Shown: one piece after another, positions 53,202 to 62,388 of the stretch
How positions within the stretch are numbered: position 1 is the stretch's first letter
Layout of the letters: each line of letters starts with the position of its first letter
Assembly (NCBI GenBank): GCA_910587185.1
Contig: CAJULY010000010.1
Location: 25,605 to 89,604 of the forward strand
Origin: an uncultured Muribaculaceae bacterium
GTDB lineage: Bacteria > Bacteroidota > Bacteroidia > Bacteroidales > Muribaculaceae
Direction: 5' to 3'
Length of the DNA stretch: 64,000 bases
The notes under the pieces: model-generated
Told to the model about the DNA's origin: nothing
Seen by the model: only the letters and a program-made list of their open reading frames with translations
Database searches by the model: none
Program-made: the position numbers and the translations under genes

Positions 53202-54338
53202 TTATTCTTCGTATCGGCGTGAACCGTCGCTGACAATTACGGGGTAAATGCGCGGTTCGTGGCCATATTTAGCGTTGAATTTTTCTTTTACGGTTGCGAT
53301 AAATGGCTCGACGAGATCTTTCTTTACGAGATTGACGGTGCAGCCGCCGAATCCGCCGCCCATTATGCGCGAACCGGTGACGCCGCATTCTTTGGCCACT
53401 TCGTTAAGATAGTCGAGTTCCTCGCATGAAACTTCATAGTCTTTCGACAGACCTTCGTGGGTTTCGTACATCTTTTTACCTACGGTCTCGTAATCGTCTT
53501 TCATGAGTGCGTCACACACGGCAAGCACGCGGTCTTTCTCCTCGATGACGAATTTTGCACGGAAATAGTCTTCGGCTGTAATGTCTGTCTTGACGGAGTT
53601 CAGCATTTCCATTGTGGCGTCGCGAAGGGTTTCGATGCCAAGGCGTTTTGCAACGCGTTCGCATGACTGGCGGCGTTTGTTGTAGGGAGAGTCGGCGAGT
53701 TCGTGTTTCACGCGTGAGTCAACGAGCACGAGTTCGTAGTCTTTGGGAGCGAAGGGGAAATATTCGAATTCCATCGAACGGCAGTCAAGGCGCATAAGTT
53801 TGCCTTTCTGGCCCATTACGGAAGCGAACTGGTCCATGATTCCGCAGTTGACGCCGCAATAATTGTGTTCGGTTGACTGGCCGATGCGGGCGAGTTCGAA
53901 CTTGTCGATAGTGTTGTCGTTGAACATATCGTTGAGCGCGAAAGCAAAGCAGCTTTCAAGGGCGGCCGAAGAGCTCAGGCCGGCTCCCAGAGGCACATTG
54001 CCTGCGAAAACGGCGTCAAAGCCTTTGACTACGCCGCCGCGCTTGATGATTTCGCGGCATACGCCGAAAATATAGCGGGCCCATGACTGTTTGGGCGCGT
54101 CTTCTTCGTTCAGACCGAAGGCAGTTTCCTCGTCGATGTCAATGGAATAAACACGGACAACGTCCAGTCCGTTGGGACGGATGTCAGCCATGATGAATTT
54201 GTCAATGGCTCCGGGGAAAACAAATCCCCCGTTATAGTCGGTGTGCTCGCCGATGAGATTGAAACGTCCCGGTGAAACATAGAGGGTGCCTTCGCCGCCG
54301 AAGCGGTCTGCGAATTCCTGAGTGATTTTTTCTTTCAT
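53202..54338 (-). CDS. galK: Galactokinase
   Basis: 378 residues with GHMP kinase motifs: 'GRFNLIGEHTDYNGGFVFPG' (galactokinase signature), 'VPLGAGLSSSAALESCFAFA' (ATP loop), and 'GSRIMGGGFGGCTVNLVKK'. It makes galactose-1-phosphate, first step of the Leloir pathway. No galT, galM or sugar transporter is adjacent. A -7 element is upstream and a strong terminator downstream, so probably alone. Confidence 0.96.
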   Translation of the reverse strand: MKEKITQEFADRFGGEGTLYVSPGRFNLIGEHTDYNGGFVFPGAIDKFIMADIRPNGLDVVRVYSIDIDEETAFGLNEEDAPKQSWARYIFGVCREIIKRGGVVKGFDAVFAGNVPLGAGLSSSAALESCFAFALNDMFNDNTIDKFELARIGQSTEHNYCGVNCGIMDQFASVMGQKGKLMRLDCRSMEFEYFPFAPKDYELVLVDSRVKHELADSPYNKRRQSCERVAKRLGIETLRDATMEMLNSVKTDITAEDYFRAKFVIEEKDRVLAVCDALMKDDYETVGKKMYETHEGLSKDYEVSCEELDYLNEVAKECGVTGSRIMGGGFGGCTVNLVKKDLVEPFIATVKEKFNAKYGHEPRIYPVIVSDGSRRYEE

Positions 54339-54384
54339 GTGGATTGGATATTTTGATTTTGTAAGATTAACTTGATTGTGCTAC

Positions 54385-54392
54385 CAAAAGTA
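54385..54392 (-). promoter_or_regulatory. Probable -7 element of galK
   Basis: TACTTTTG on the minus strand, 47 bases upstream of the start; no clear -33. Confidence 0.4.
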
Positions 54393-54424
54393 ATCAAAAT
54401 TTTTTTTGTGGCATAATTTTCAGC

Positions 54425-54449
54425 GAAAAAACAGTCTGACTGTTTTTTC
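54425..54449 (-). terminator. Terminator after the GH89 gene
   Basis: GAAAAAACAG (54425-54434) pairs perfectly with CTGTTTTTTC (54440-54449), loop of five bases. 18 bases past the stop codon; symmetric, so it could act both ways. Confidence 0.65.
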
Positions 54450-54467
54450 TGGAGCCATGACAGGCCG

Positions 54468-56612
54468 TTAATAACCCATCGATGCGAGCGTTGCGATGAC
54501 AGATGCGGCCGTTTCAACCGGATCACCCTGAGGAGCGGAGCTGTATCCTCCCGTGGCGCGGGCCCATTTCTCTTCCATCGGATAAAAATCTATTTCCGGC
54601 GTCTTGCCCGAGTCCCATAGACGGAGCCTTTCATCAAACCATCGTTTCCATCGCGGCATATAAAAATCAGCGAGGAGACCTTGCCATTCGCGGTTGCTGT
54701 AGTCGTGCAGACCGCCGTTGTCAGCTGCCTGTCGGCCGCCCCAGGTAGTTATCAGGGTGCGTGCGTCACGCTCCATGTCATCTCTCAGATCAGGCGTGGC
54801 TGCCGACGAACGGGCGGCTTCAATCCAGCTTCCAACACGGAAATGCGGCATAGTGCCGAGCAGGGAATCCTGAAGGGATATAAGCCGCAGGAACCGTCCG
54901 GCGCTTTTACTGTAGGCTTCTCTGTCGCCTCTTTTGGCAGCCTGGGAAAAGTTCTTCGCCTCCAGACGGCCGGCTTCGGCCACTGCCTGGCGGGTGATAT
55001 CGATCAGGTCATAGACAAAGTGGGGGTTTTGCTTGAACGACGGAGCCACTGAGTTCATAAGTCCGGCAGCTTTGATTACGTCGCGGCTGTCGTAATAGGG
55101 CTCTGCGTTGGCCCATGAAGAAGCGTTGACAGGATTGTCCGACGGACGCGCGCAGAAAAGAGATTCCGTGGTGCCCTGCTGTTGATTCGCCGCCGGTGCG
55201 CCATAGATTGATGAAGCAAGGATAGACCACGCGGAGTCAACGGTTTCCGAAGATGCGCCGTAACGTGTGGCGGCATATTTTTTCAGCCATTGGCGTGAGT
55301 CGGTTTTCCCTTCGTTCCAGGGCATCGACATGGCAAGCTCATACATGACGGGATTGTTGTCTATTCCTTCCATCGTGAGTCCGATACCGGAGGGCGGTGT
55401 CGCCGAATTCCTGGCTTCCTCGAAAGTTTCGGTTATATAGTCAAGCTTACCGTGAAGCCCCACGTTTCCTCCGAAATTGAGAAGCATACACCAGATCCAT
55501 GGATGTCTCCGGTGTCCGCGTGATTTCCATTGGGCCACGTTCTCGCTGTGGAGGTCCAGAACGGTCAGATGTTCCGGACTGACGGCGTCGAGAATCTCTT
55601 TTCTGGGATTTCCTCCCCATCCCTGAATGAGCCATACGCTTCCGGGCGACGCCTTGCGCATGGCTTTGTCAATGGCGGTTCCGGCCGCGGCGAGATCGAC
55701 TCCTTTGGTGTTGCCCCCCTCGTGGAAGGGATCCATCGAGTAAAATTTAGCCTGCCCGAAAAGCCGTTTCTGCTCTGTGTAATAGGCATCGGCTATTTCA
55801 GGAAATTTCGAATCGGTAGGCTGAAGGAAGGCGGGTCGGTTGTATCCGCACCATATTCCGGGGTCGGAAACCGGCAATCCCAGTGTCTGTCCCGCGTCAT
55901 GAGGCACCATTCCGGAATAGCCCGGGAAGACAGGTTCTATGCCGAGTTCACGCATAGATTTGATGATGAATCGCTGAAGATCGGTCTGACGTCGGAGCTG
56001 CGCCGGTGTCATGCTCGTTCCTTCGCCTTCAAGGTTGTTCATGAGCCACCATGCCTGATAGGCCGGGGACGCTATGAAGCTGTCAATTTTCTCTTCGGGA
56101 TATCCGAGCCGGCGGAGCGTGGCGTCCCAGACGGCATCGGTTCCTGTGATGGCCAGAGCCGCATTTATCCCGTGCAGTGCCATCCAGTCGATTTCCTGTT
56201 GCCATCTTGCCTTGTCCCAGAACGGCATGGAATAGGAATGAGTGCAGTAGTTGAGGTAATATCGCAAGTTCTGGTCTGTGGAGCCTGATAGCTGTTTCTC
56301 GGGGAGTGGAAGCGGGTCGGGGAGGACGGCTGTCATGTCGTCCCATGTCAGTTGGACGCCGGCCACATCGTTCAGGTAGCGGTTCAGCCCCACGGAGGCG
56401 CTGCTTATATTGTTTGCGCTGATCTCAACGCCTTTCCCTTTCCTTGACACCGTGTAGCGGTCTTTGGGGCCGGGCGTAAGCCTGACGGTCACTCTGGCAG
56501 AGAGTCCGGGTGAAATTCTTTCCATAAGAGCGTCAAGAGCCCGGTTGCCTTTAGCGGAAACGGAGAGGACAGAGACTGTGATAAGGATGATGGAAGTTAG
56601 CAGATGTTTCAT
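54468..56612 (-). CDS. Secreted alpha-N-acetylglucosaminidase (GH89, NAGLU-like)
   Basis: 714 residues with a signal peptide ('ILITVSVLSVSA-KGNRAL'). N-terminal domain ('VGLNRYLNDVAGVQLTWDD'), catalytic barrel with 'YYLNYCTHSYSMPFWDKARW', 'EIDWMALHGINAALAITGTD', 'FYSMDPFHEGG' (Glu) and 'GLTMEGIDNNPVMYEL' (Glu), then a C-terminal helical domain. It removes terminal alpha-GlcNAc, found in gastric mucin and heparan sulfate. Length equals the family. It fits a mucin or glycosaminoglycan niche. Own -7 element upstream. Confidence 0.93.
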   Translation of the reverse strand: MKHLLTSIILITVSVLSVSAKGNRALDALMERISPGLSARVTVRLTPGPKDRYTVSRKGKGVEISANNISSASVGLNRYLNDVAGVQLTWDDMTAVLPDPLPLPEKQLSGSTDQNLRYYLNYCTHSYSMPFWDKARWQQEIDWMALHGINAALAITGTDAVWDATLRRLGYPEEKIDSFIASPAYQAWWLMNNLEGEGTSMTPAQLRRQTDLQRFIIKSMRELGIEPVFPGYSGMVPHDAGQTLGLPVSDPGIWCGYNRPAFLQPTDSKFPEIADAYYTEQKRLFGQAKFYSMDPFHEGGNTKGVDLAAAGTAIDKAMRKASPGSVWLIQGWGGNPRKEILDAVSPEHLTVLDLHSENVAQWKSRGHRRHPWIWCMLLNFGGNVGLHGKLDYITETFEEARNSATPPSGIGLTMEGIDNNPVMYELAMSMPWNEGKTDSRQWLKKYAATRYGASSETVDSAWSILASSIYGAPAANQQQGTTESLFCARPSDNPVNASSWANAEPYYDSRDVIKAAGLMNSVAPSFKQNPHFVYDLIDITRQAVAEAGRLEAKNFSQAAKRGDREAYSKSAGRFLRLISLQDSLLGTMPHFRVGSWIEAARSSAATPDLRDDMERDARTLITTWGGRQAADNGGLHDYSNREWQGLLADFYMPRWKRWFDERLRLWDSGKTPEIDFYPMEEKWARATGGYSSAPQGDPVETAASVIATLASMGY

Positions 56613-56634
56613 GGCATGGCTTTATTATCTGCCG

Positions 56635-56642
56635 CAAAGATA
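56635..56642 (-). promoter_or_regulatory. Probable -7 element of the GH89 gene
   Basis: TATCTTTG on the minus strand, 23 bases before the start; -33 element not clear. Confidence 0.5.
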
Positions 56643-56672
56643 CAAAAAATCACTTAAATAAGAGGTCCCTGT

Positions 56673-56703
56673 TTTGAGTTTCGATTAAAATTCAATAAAT
56701 TTG
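56673..56703 (+). promoter_or_regulatory. Promoter of the C69 peptidase-cdd unit
   Basis: TTTG (56673-56676), 19 bases, TAAATTTG (56696-56703), 46 bases before the start codon. Confidence 0.7.
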
Positions 56704-56748
56704 CAATAATCAATTCGATAAGCAAATCTTTAACCTGTATTAATAGAA

Positions 56749-58413
56749 ATGAAATTAAAAAGTATAGTAGCATTTTCAATAGTTGCGGCAGCCGTTCTGA
56801 CCCCGGCAGCTTCCAGTGCCTGTACGGGACTGATCGCCACTCCCGGAGCCACGGCCGACAGTTCTTCCCTTGTTACATACGCGGCAGATTCACATACGCT
56901 CTATGGTGAACTCTATCACAAACGCGGAGGCACACATCCCAAAGGAACCATGCGCAAGATCGTTGACTGGGATTCCGGCCGCCCTCTCGGCGAAATTCCC
57001 GAAGCCCCGCTGACATATACCCGAATCGGAAACATGAACGAACACGGCCTTGCCGTAACCGAGAGTACGTGGGGTGGACGCCATGAACTTGCCGGGTCAG
57101 GCATCATCGACTATGGTTCCCTGATCTTTCTCGCCCTTGAACGCGCTAAAACCGCTCCCGAGGCGATAAAGGTAATGACTGAGCTTGTGAAGGAATACGG
57201 ATATGCGAGCGAAGGAGAGACCTTCACCATCGCTGATCCTAATGAAGTCTGGATCATGGAAATGATAGGAAAAGGAAAAGAAGACAAGGGAGCGGTTTGG
57301 GTTGCCCGCAGGGTCCCCGACGGCTACATCGCCGGGCATGCTAATCATAGCCGCATCCACCGTTTCCCTCTCAAAGATAAGACAAAGCAGACGCTCTACT
57401 CGCCTGATGTCATCAAGTTTGCCCGTGCAAAAGGCTATTTCGACGGAAAAGACGAGGATTTCTCTTTTTCACGCGCTTATGCCACCTACGATATGGGCGC
57501 TCTCCGTGGATGCGACGGCCGTGTATGGGCCTTCTATAACCGTTTCGCGCCCGATATGGACAAATACCTCCCGTGGGTGCTTCGCGGCGAAGGCGAGCCG
57601 TTGCCACTCTGGGTGAAGCCGTCGAAGAAGCTGACCGCCAATGATATGAAATGGATGATGCGCGACCACTTCGAGGGAACGCCTATGGATATGACAAAGG
57701 ATGTCGGCGCCGGTCCCTATAAGGTGCCCTACCGCTGGCGTCCGCTGACCTATAAGGTCGATGGTGTAGAATATACCCATGAGCGTGCCATAGCTACCCA
57801 GCAGACGGGATTCTCGCTTGTGGCGCAGCTGCAGGCCAAGGCGCCGGCTTCAATGAAAGGAATTCTGTGGTTTGGAGTTGATGACGCCAACACAAGCGTA
57901 TATGTTCCCATGTATTGCTGCCTGGAAGAAGCACCCTACGAGTATCGTCAGGGCAACGGCAATCTTCTCGATCTCTCTTGGGATGCCGCTTTCTGGGTTA
58001 CCAACTTTGTCGCCAACCAGGCTTATCACCGTTATTCACAGATGATTCCTGACATCCGCAAAGTGCAGGCTGAACTGGAGGATTCGATGGAGCAGGAGGT
58101 CGAGATCCTCTATCGGGAAGTGCCCTATCTTGAGGCCGATGCCGGACGCAAACTCCTTCAGGAGAGGAGCGCCGACTGGTCTAAAAAATGTACTGACCGC
58201 TACCGTAAGCTCGGTGAATATCTGCTGGTGAAATATCTCGACGGAAACGTGAAGAAAGAGGATGCTGACGGAAAGTTCTCCCGTTCGCCGGAAGGAATGC
58301 CCGTGTATCCCGATTTCCCCGGCTACGACGAACGTTATTACCGCTCGATTGTTAATGATTCTGACGGCGGAGAACGTCTGAAAGTCATCGACGTGCCCCA
58401 GAAAGACAGTTAA
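56749..58413 (+). CDS. C69-family dipeptidase (Ntn hydrolase)
   Basis: 554 residues with a signal peptide ending before Cys25 ('AASSA-CTGLIATPGATADSS'), which becomes the N-terminal nucleophile of PepD-type C69 peptidases after cleavage. 'VTYAADSHTLYGELY', 'GNMNEHGLAVTESTWGG', 'ADPNEVWIMEMIGKG' and 'ANHSRIHRFPL' are family landmarks. It cleaves dipeptides in the periplasm. The next gene, cdd, follows after 21 bases. Confidence 0.93.
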   Translation: MKLKSIVAFSIVAAAVLTPAASSACTGLIATPGATADSSSLVTYAADSHTLYGELYHKRGGTHPKGTMRKIVDWDSGRPLGEIPEAPLTYTRIGNMNEHGLAVTESTWGGRHELAGSGIIDYGSLIFLALERAKTAPEAIKVMTELVKEYGYASEGETFTIADPNEVWIMEMIGKGKEDKGAVWVARRVPDGYIAGHANHSRIHRFPLKDKTKQTLYSPDVIKFARAKGYFDGKDEDFSFSRAYATYDMGALRGCDGRVWAFYNRFAPDMDKYLPWVLRGEGEPLPLWVKPSKKLTANDMKWMMRDHFEGTPMDMTKDVGAGPYKVPYRWRPLTYKVDGVEYTHERAIATQQTGFSLVAQLQAKAPASMKGILWFGVDDANTSVYVPMYCCLEEAPYEYRQGNGNLLDLSWDAAFWVTNFVANQAYHRYSQMIPDIRKVQAELEDSMEQEVEILYREVPYLEADAGRKLLQERSADWSKKCTDRYRKLGEYLLVKYLDGNVKKEDADGKFSRSPEGMPVYPDFPGYDERYYRSIVNDSDGGERLKVIDVPQKDS

Positions 58414-58434
58414 ATCCCAAAACGCGAACAGACC

Positions 58435-58908
58435 ATGAAAACAACGGATATAATATGTAGGACCGAGACATATACCTACGCCGAGCTTTCCGAGCCCGTG
58501 AGACTTCTTGTCGATATGGCGAAGAAAGCCACTGAACGCGCCTATGCCCCCTATAGCCGGTTCAGCGTAGGTGCGGCCATCGCTCTCGACAACGGCGAGA
58601 TAGTGACGGGCTCCAATCAGGAGAATGTCGCTTACCCGTCGGGACTGTGTGCCGAACGTACCGCTTGTTTCTATGCTCATTCCCGATTCCCGGAAGCTCG
58701 ATTCGAAGCCGTGGCTATTGCTGCCCGTGGCACGGACGGCAAATTCACTTCGGAGCCTACAGCACCCTGCGGAGCATGCCGTCAGGCGCTTCTCGAGTAT
58801 GAAATGCTTGCGGGACATGACGTCAGGATCTACCTTGCGGCTGCCGACAAGGTGGTTGCCCTGCCGTCGGTGAAATCGACCCTTCCTTTGGCTTTTACGG
58901 ATTTCTGA
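58435..58908 (+). CDS. cdd: Cytidine deaminase
   Basis: 157 residues, homotetrameric type: 'YAPYSRFSVGAAIALDNGEI', 'NVAYPSGLCAERTA' (first Zn Cys and catalytic Glu) and 'APCGACRQALLEYE' (two Zn Cys). It converts (deoxy)cytidine to uridine in pyrimidine salvage. Probably in one transcript with the C69 peptidase. Confidence 0.95.
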   Translation: MKTTDIICRTETYTYAELSEPVRLLVDMAKKATERAYAPYSRFSVGAAIALDNGEIVTGSNQENVAYPSGLCAERTACFYAHSRFPEARFEAVAIAARGTDGKFTSEPTAPCGACRQALLEYEMLAGHDVRIYLAAADKVVALPSVKSTLPLAFTDF

Positions 58909-58983
58909 ATTCCTCTTTTGGCGTGATTCTCTGTTATAGTCAACGAGTTGGATTTACGGTTTAAAAAAAGTTTCATAGAATCT

Positions 58984-59013
58984 TTTGCAATTGATGGCAA
59001 ATTACTAATTTCG
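58984..59013 (+). promoter_or_regulatory. Possible promoter before the pRiA4b ORF-3-like gene
   Basis: TTTG (58984-58987) and TAATTTCG (59006-59013, one base off TAnnTTTG), 18 bases apart, in a 176-base gap. Confidence 0.35.
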
Positions 59014-59084
59014 CATCATAAAAGCAGTCCGCATTGACGGCCTGAAAATAAAAAACTTTGAAAAAACTAAATCGCTAATATAAT

Positions 59085-59630
59085 ATGGTATATAAATTTC
59101 GAATTGTATCAGACGAAGTTGACAATTTCCGCCGTGAAATAGAAATTGACGCCGATTCTACGTTTCTCGCTCTCCGTAACGCCATTTGCGATTCAGTGGG
59201 ATATGACAAGAATCAGATGAGTTCTTTCTTCATCTGTGACGACGGTTGGGAAAAAGATGTCGAGATCACTCTTGAGGATATGGGCTCGGATTCATCCGAG
59301 GATGTATATCTCATGGAAGACTCGATTATCTCCGATTTTGTAGAGGATGAAGGCCAGAGGCTTCTTTACGTGTTTGATTACATGACAGACCGTTGCTTCT
59401 TCATGGAACTGAAAGAGACGGAACCCGGCAAATCGCTTCTTGATCCCTTGTGCACAGTGGCCCGTGGAAAAGCTCCGGCTCAGGTTATGGCCATTGACGA
59501 ATACGAGGAAAAGTCAGCGAAGGCAACCGATATTTCCGCTGCCGATATCGACGAGGATTTCTATGGCTCTACAGATTACAGTCCCGACGAATTCGATGTC
59601 GAGGGATTTGACGAAATGACAATGGAGTAA
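59085..59630 (+). CDS. pRiA4b ORF-3-like / IS1096 passenger TnpR-family protein
   Basis: 181 residues starting 'MVYKFRIVSDEVDNFRREIE' with 'TFLALRNAICDSVGYDKNQM', 'SSFFICDDGWEKDVEITLED', 'RLLYVFDYMTDRCFFMELKE': the layout of the plasmid pRiA4b ORF-3 family. The C-terminal 50 residues are very acidic. The family name comes from mobile elements, but no transposase is near and Bacteroidetes carry it as a chromosomal housekeeping-like gene. Function unknown. ruvX starts three bases after its stop. Confidence 0.85.
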   Translation: MVYKFRIVSDEVDNFRREIEIDADSTFLALRNAICDSVGYDKNQMSSFFICDDGWEKDVEITLEDMGSDSSEDVYLMEDSIISDFVEDEGQRLLYVFDYMTDRCFFMELKETEPGKSLLDPLCTVARGKAPAQVMAIDEYEEKSAKATDISAADIDEDFYGSTDYSPDEFDVEGFDEMTME

Positions 59631-59633
59631 GTC

Positions 59634-60071
59634 TTGGGACGCCTGTTAGCCATAGACTACGGTCGTCGCCGTTGCGGAATTGCTGTTACGGACCCTATGC
59701 GCATCATAGCAAAAGGTCTGACAACCGTTCCTACGTCCGGACTAATAGATTTTATCAGAAACTATATCAGCGGGGAGCCTGTCGATGCTGTCATCGTAGG
59801 GCTCCCGCGTGATGTTCACGGCCGGGAGTCGGACTCGATGCGTTATATCCGGCCCGGGATAGGGCGGCTGTCAGCCGCTCTTCCTGAGCTGAGGGTCATT
59901 TTCTTCGACGAGCGGTTCACCTCTGTCATAGCGCATCGCTCAATGATAGAATCCGGCATGAAAAAAATGCAGCGCCGAGACAAGGCTGCCGTCGATACAA
60001 TGGCCGCCGCCATCATTCTCAACGATTTTCTGCAGAGCAGACAGTATGCTGATCAAACAATAATTCAATAA
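59634..60071 (+). CDS. ruvX: Holliday junction resolvase-like RuvX/YqgF
   Basis: 145 residues, started at TTG (59634): an in-frame stop lies two codons upstream, and the conserved opening 'LLAIDYGRRRCGIAVTDP' requires it. RNase H-like fold with 'VDAVIVGLPRDVHGRESD' and 'FFDERFTSVIAHR' and the last Asp in 'DTMAAAIIL'. YqgF acts in 16S rRNA maturation and has resolvase-like ability. Two bases before def. Confidence 0.93.
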   Translation: MGRLLAIDYGRRRCGIAVTDPMRIIAKGLTTVPTSGLIDFIRNYISGEPVDAVIVGLPRDVHGRESDSMRYIRPGIGRLSAALPELRVIFFDERFTSVIAHRSMIESGMKKMQRRDKAAVDTMAAAIILNDFLQSRQYADQTIIQ

Positions 60072-60073
60072 AA

Positions 60074-60634
60074 ATGAGTTTACCGATATATCTTTATGGC
60101 CATCCCGTTCTGCGGAAGGTCTCCGAAGAAATTTCCCCGGATTATCCCGACCTCAAGACTCTCGTCGGGAAAATGTATGACACCATGTATGAAAGCGAAG
60201 GTGTCGGACTTGCCGCGCCTCAGATCGGGCTCAATCACCGTATAGTGGTTATCGACGCCGATCCCGTCAGAGAATCATTCCCTGAATGTGCCGGCCGGAA
60301 ACTGACTCTTGTCAACCCCGTAGTGGAGGTACTTGACGGCGAAAAAGTGTCGCGTGCCGAAGGTTGTCTCAGTCTTCCGGGCCTTTCCGAAAATGTCCAG
60401 CGTGTCGAACATATACGACTGAAATGGCTTGATGAAAATTTCGAGGCCCATGAGGAAGAGATAAGCGGTTTTCTTGCCAGGATAGTCCAGCATGAATGTG
60501 ACCATCTTGAAGGGAAACTGTATATCGATCATGTCTCTCCCATTCGCCGGCAGCTCAACAAGGCAAAACTGCGCAACATAATGACCGGCAAGACCCGTGT
60601 GGATTACCCCGTGCGCTACGCTCCTAAAAAGTAA
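60074..60634 (+). CDS. def: Peptide deformylase
   Basis: 186 residues with the three motifs: 'EGVGLAAPQIG', 'EGCLSLPGL' (Cys ligand) and 'QHECDHLEGKLYID' (HExxD, two His ligands). It removes formyl groups from new proteins. It lies two bases after ruvX and 16 bases before ettA. Confidence 0.97.
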   Translation: MSLPIYLYGHPVLRKVSEEISPDYPDLKTLVGKMYDTMYESEGVGLAAPQIGLNHRIVVIDADPVRESFPECAGRKLTLVNPVVEVLDGEKVSRAEGCLSLPGLSENVQRVEHIRLKWLDENFEAHEEEISGFLARIVQHECDHLEGKLYIDHVSPIRRQLNKAKLRNIMTGKTRVDYPVRYAPKK

Positions 60635-60650
60635 CCTAATACATTTAAAC

Positions 60651-62336
60651 ATGGCCGACGACAAAAAAATCATTTTCTCAATGGTGGGAGTTTCCAAAAC
60701 ATATCCGCCGCAGAAACAAGTTCTTAAAAACATATATCTTTCGTTTTTTTATGGAGCGAAAATAGGAATCATCGGTCTCAATGGATCGGGAAAATCCTCG
60801 CTTCTTAAAATTATCGCCGGTATCGACAAGGATTATCAGGGCGAAGTGGTCTTTTCCCAGGATTATAGCGTGGGGTATCTCGAGCAGGAACCGAAGCTTG
60901 ACCCGGAAAAGACTGTGATTGAAATTGTCCGTGAGGGCGTGCAGCCGGTCATGGACCTTCTCGCCGAGTTTGACAGGGTCAACGAGGCATTCGGCGATCC
61001 CGACGTGCTTGACGATCCGGATAAGATGGACGCACTCATCGCCCGGCAGGCCGAGCTTCAGGACAAACTTGACGCCGCCGATGCGTGGAACATAGACTCT
61101 CGTCTCGAGCGTGCCATGGACGCGCTTCAGTGTCCGCCCGATGATCAGAAAGTCTCCACACTTTCCGGTGGCGAGCGCCGTCGTGTCGCTCTTTGCCGTC
61201 TGTTGCTCCAGCAGCCTGACGTCCTATTGCTTGACGAGCCCACCAACCACCTTGACGCTGAGTCTATAGACTGGCTTGAGCAGCACCTGCGCCAGTATCC
61301 CGGCACGGTCATCGCCATCACCCATGACCGATATTTCCTCGATCATGTCGCCGGATGGATTCTCGAACTCGACCGTGGAGAGGGTATTCCCTGGAAAGGA
61401 AACTATTCCTCATGGCTTGATCAGAAAACAAAACGGATGGCTCAGGAAGAGAAGCAGGCGAGCAAGCGCCGGAAGACTCTCGAGCGGGAACTCGAATGGG
61501 TCCGCATGGCTCCGAAGGCCCGTCAGGCCAAAGGAAAAGCCCGACTCAACAGCTATGATAAACTTCTCAATGAAGACCAGAAGCAGCGCGAGGAAAAGCT
61601 CGAGATTTTCATACCCAACGGGCCTCGCCTCGGCAACAAGGTGATCGAAGCCAAGGGCCTCGCCAAATCTTTCCCCCACAAGAAACTTTTCGACGGCCTT
61701 GACTTTATGCTCCCACCTAACGGGATTGTCGGCGTTATCGGTCCGAACGGAACCGGAAAAACCACTCTTTTCCGTCTTATAATGGGACAGGAAAAACCCG
61801 ATGCAGGATCGTTTGAAGTAGGCGAGACAGTCAAGATAGCATACGTTGACCAGTCGCACCACGATCTTCTCCCTGAGAAGTCGGTCTATGAGGTGATCTC
61901 GCAGGGCGTAGAGTCGTTTCGCATGGGTGGCCGCGATGTAAACGCACGTGCTTATCTTTCGCGCTTCAACTTCACCGGCGCCGATCAGGAAAAGAAAATA
62001 GGTGTTCTCTCCGGAGGAGAACGCAATCGTCTCCATCTTGCAATGGCTTTAAAGGAAGAAGGAAACGTGCTGCTGCTTGACGAACCCACGAATGACATAG
62101 ACGTCAACACGCTCCGCGCTCTTGAGGAAGGTCTTGAGGATTTTGCGGGATGTGCTGTTGTGGTCAGTCACGACCGTTGGTTCCTTGACCGTATCTGTAC
62201 TCACATTCTTTCTTTTGAAGGCGACGGTAATGTGGTCTTTTATGAGGGATCCTATTCCGATTATGAGGATTACAAACGCGCCCAGAACGGCGGCAAGGAG
62301 CCGCCGCGGCGCCGCTACCGCAAACTGATGGAATAA
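60651..62336 (+). CDS. ettA: Energy-dependent translational throttle protein EttA (ABC-F)
   Basis: 561 residues from ATG 60651 ('MADDKKIIFSMVGVSKTYPP'); the frame extends to 60597 inside def. Two ABC domains: Walker A 'GLNGSGKSS' and 'GPNGTGKTT', signatures 'LSGGERRRVALCRLL' and 'LSGGERNRLHLAMAL', Walker B 'LLLDEPTNHLD' and 'LLLDEPTNDID', and between them the arm/PtIM linker ('WVRMAPKARQAKGKARLNSY'). It binds the ribosomal E site and gates the first elongation step by ATP level. Length equals the family. Confidence 0.95.
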   Translation: MADDKKIIFSMVGVSKTYPPQKQVLKNIYLSFFYGAKIGIIGLNGSGKSSLLKIIAGIDKDYQGEVVFSQDYSVGYLEQEPKLDPEKTVIEIVREGVQPVMDLLAEFDRVNEAFGDPDVLDDPDKMDALIARQAELQDKLDAADAWNIDSRLERAMDALQCPPDDQKVSTLSGGERRRVALCRLLLQQPDVLLLDEPTNHLDAESIDWLEQHLRQYPGTVIAITHDRYFLDHVAGWILELDRGEGIPWKGNYSSWLDQKTKRMAQEEKQASKRRKTLERELEWVRMAPKARQAKGKARLNSYDKLLNEDQKQREEKLEIFIPNGPRLGNKVIEAKGLAKSFPHKKLFDGLDFMLPPNGIVGVIGPNGTGKTTLFRLIMGQEKPDAGSFEVGETVKIAYVDQSHHDLLPEKSVYEVISQGVESFRMGGRDVNARAYLSRFNFTGADQEKKIGVLSGGERNRLHLAMALKEEGNVLLLDEPTNDIDVNTLRALEEGLEDFAGCAVVVSHDRWFLDRICTHILSFEGDGNVVFYEGSYSDYEDYKRAQNGGKEPPRRRYRKLME

Positions 62337-62388
62337 ATATACCATGTTTTGGGTATTTCAGACGCTGAAAGATCATCGTAACTTTGCA

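Noticed and set aside
59085..59630. Mobile element suggested by the 'IS1096 passenger' family name
   Set aside because: No transposase, inverted repeats or composition change nearby; the gene sits in a housekeeping run.
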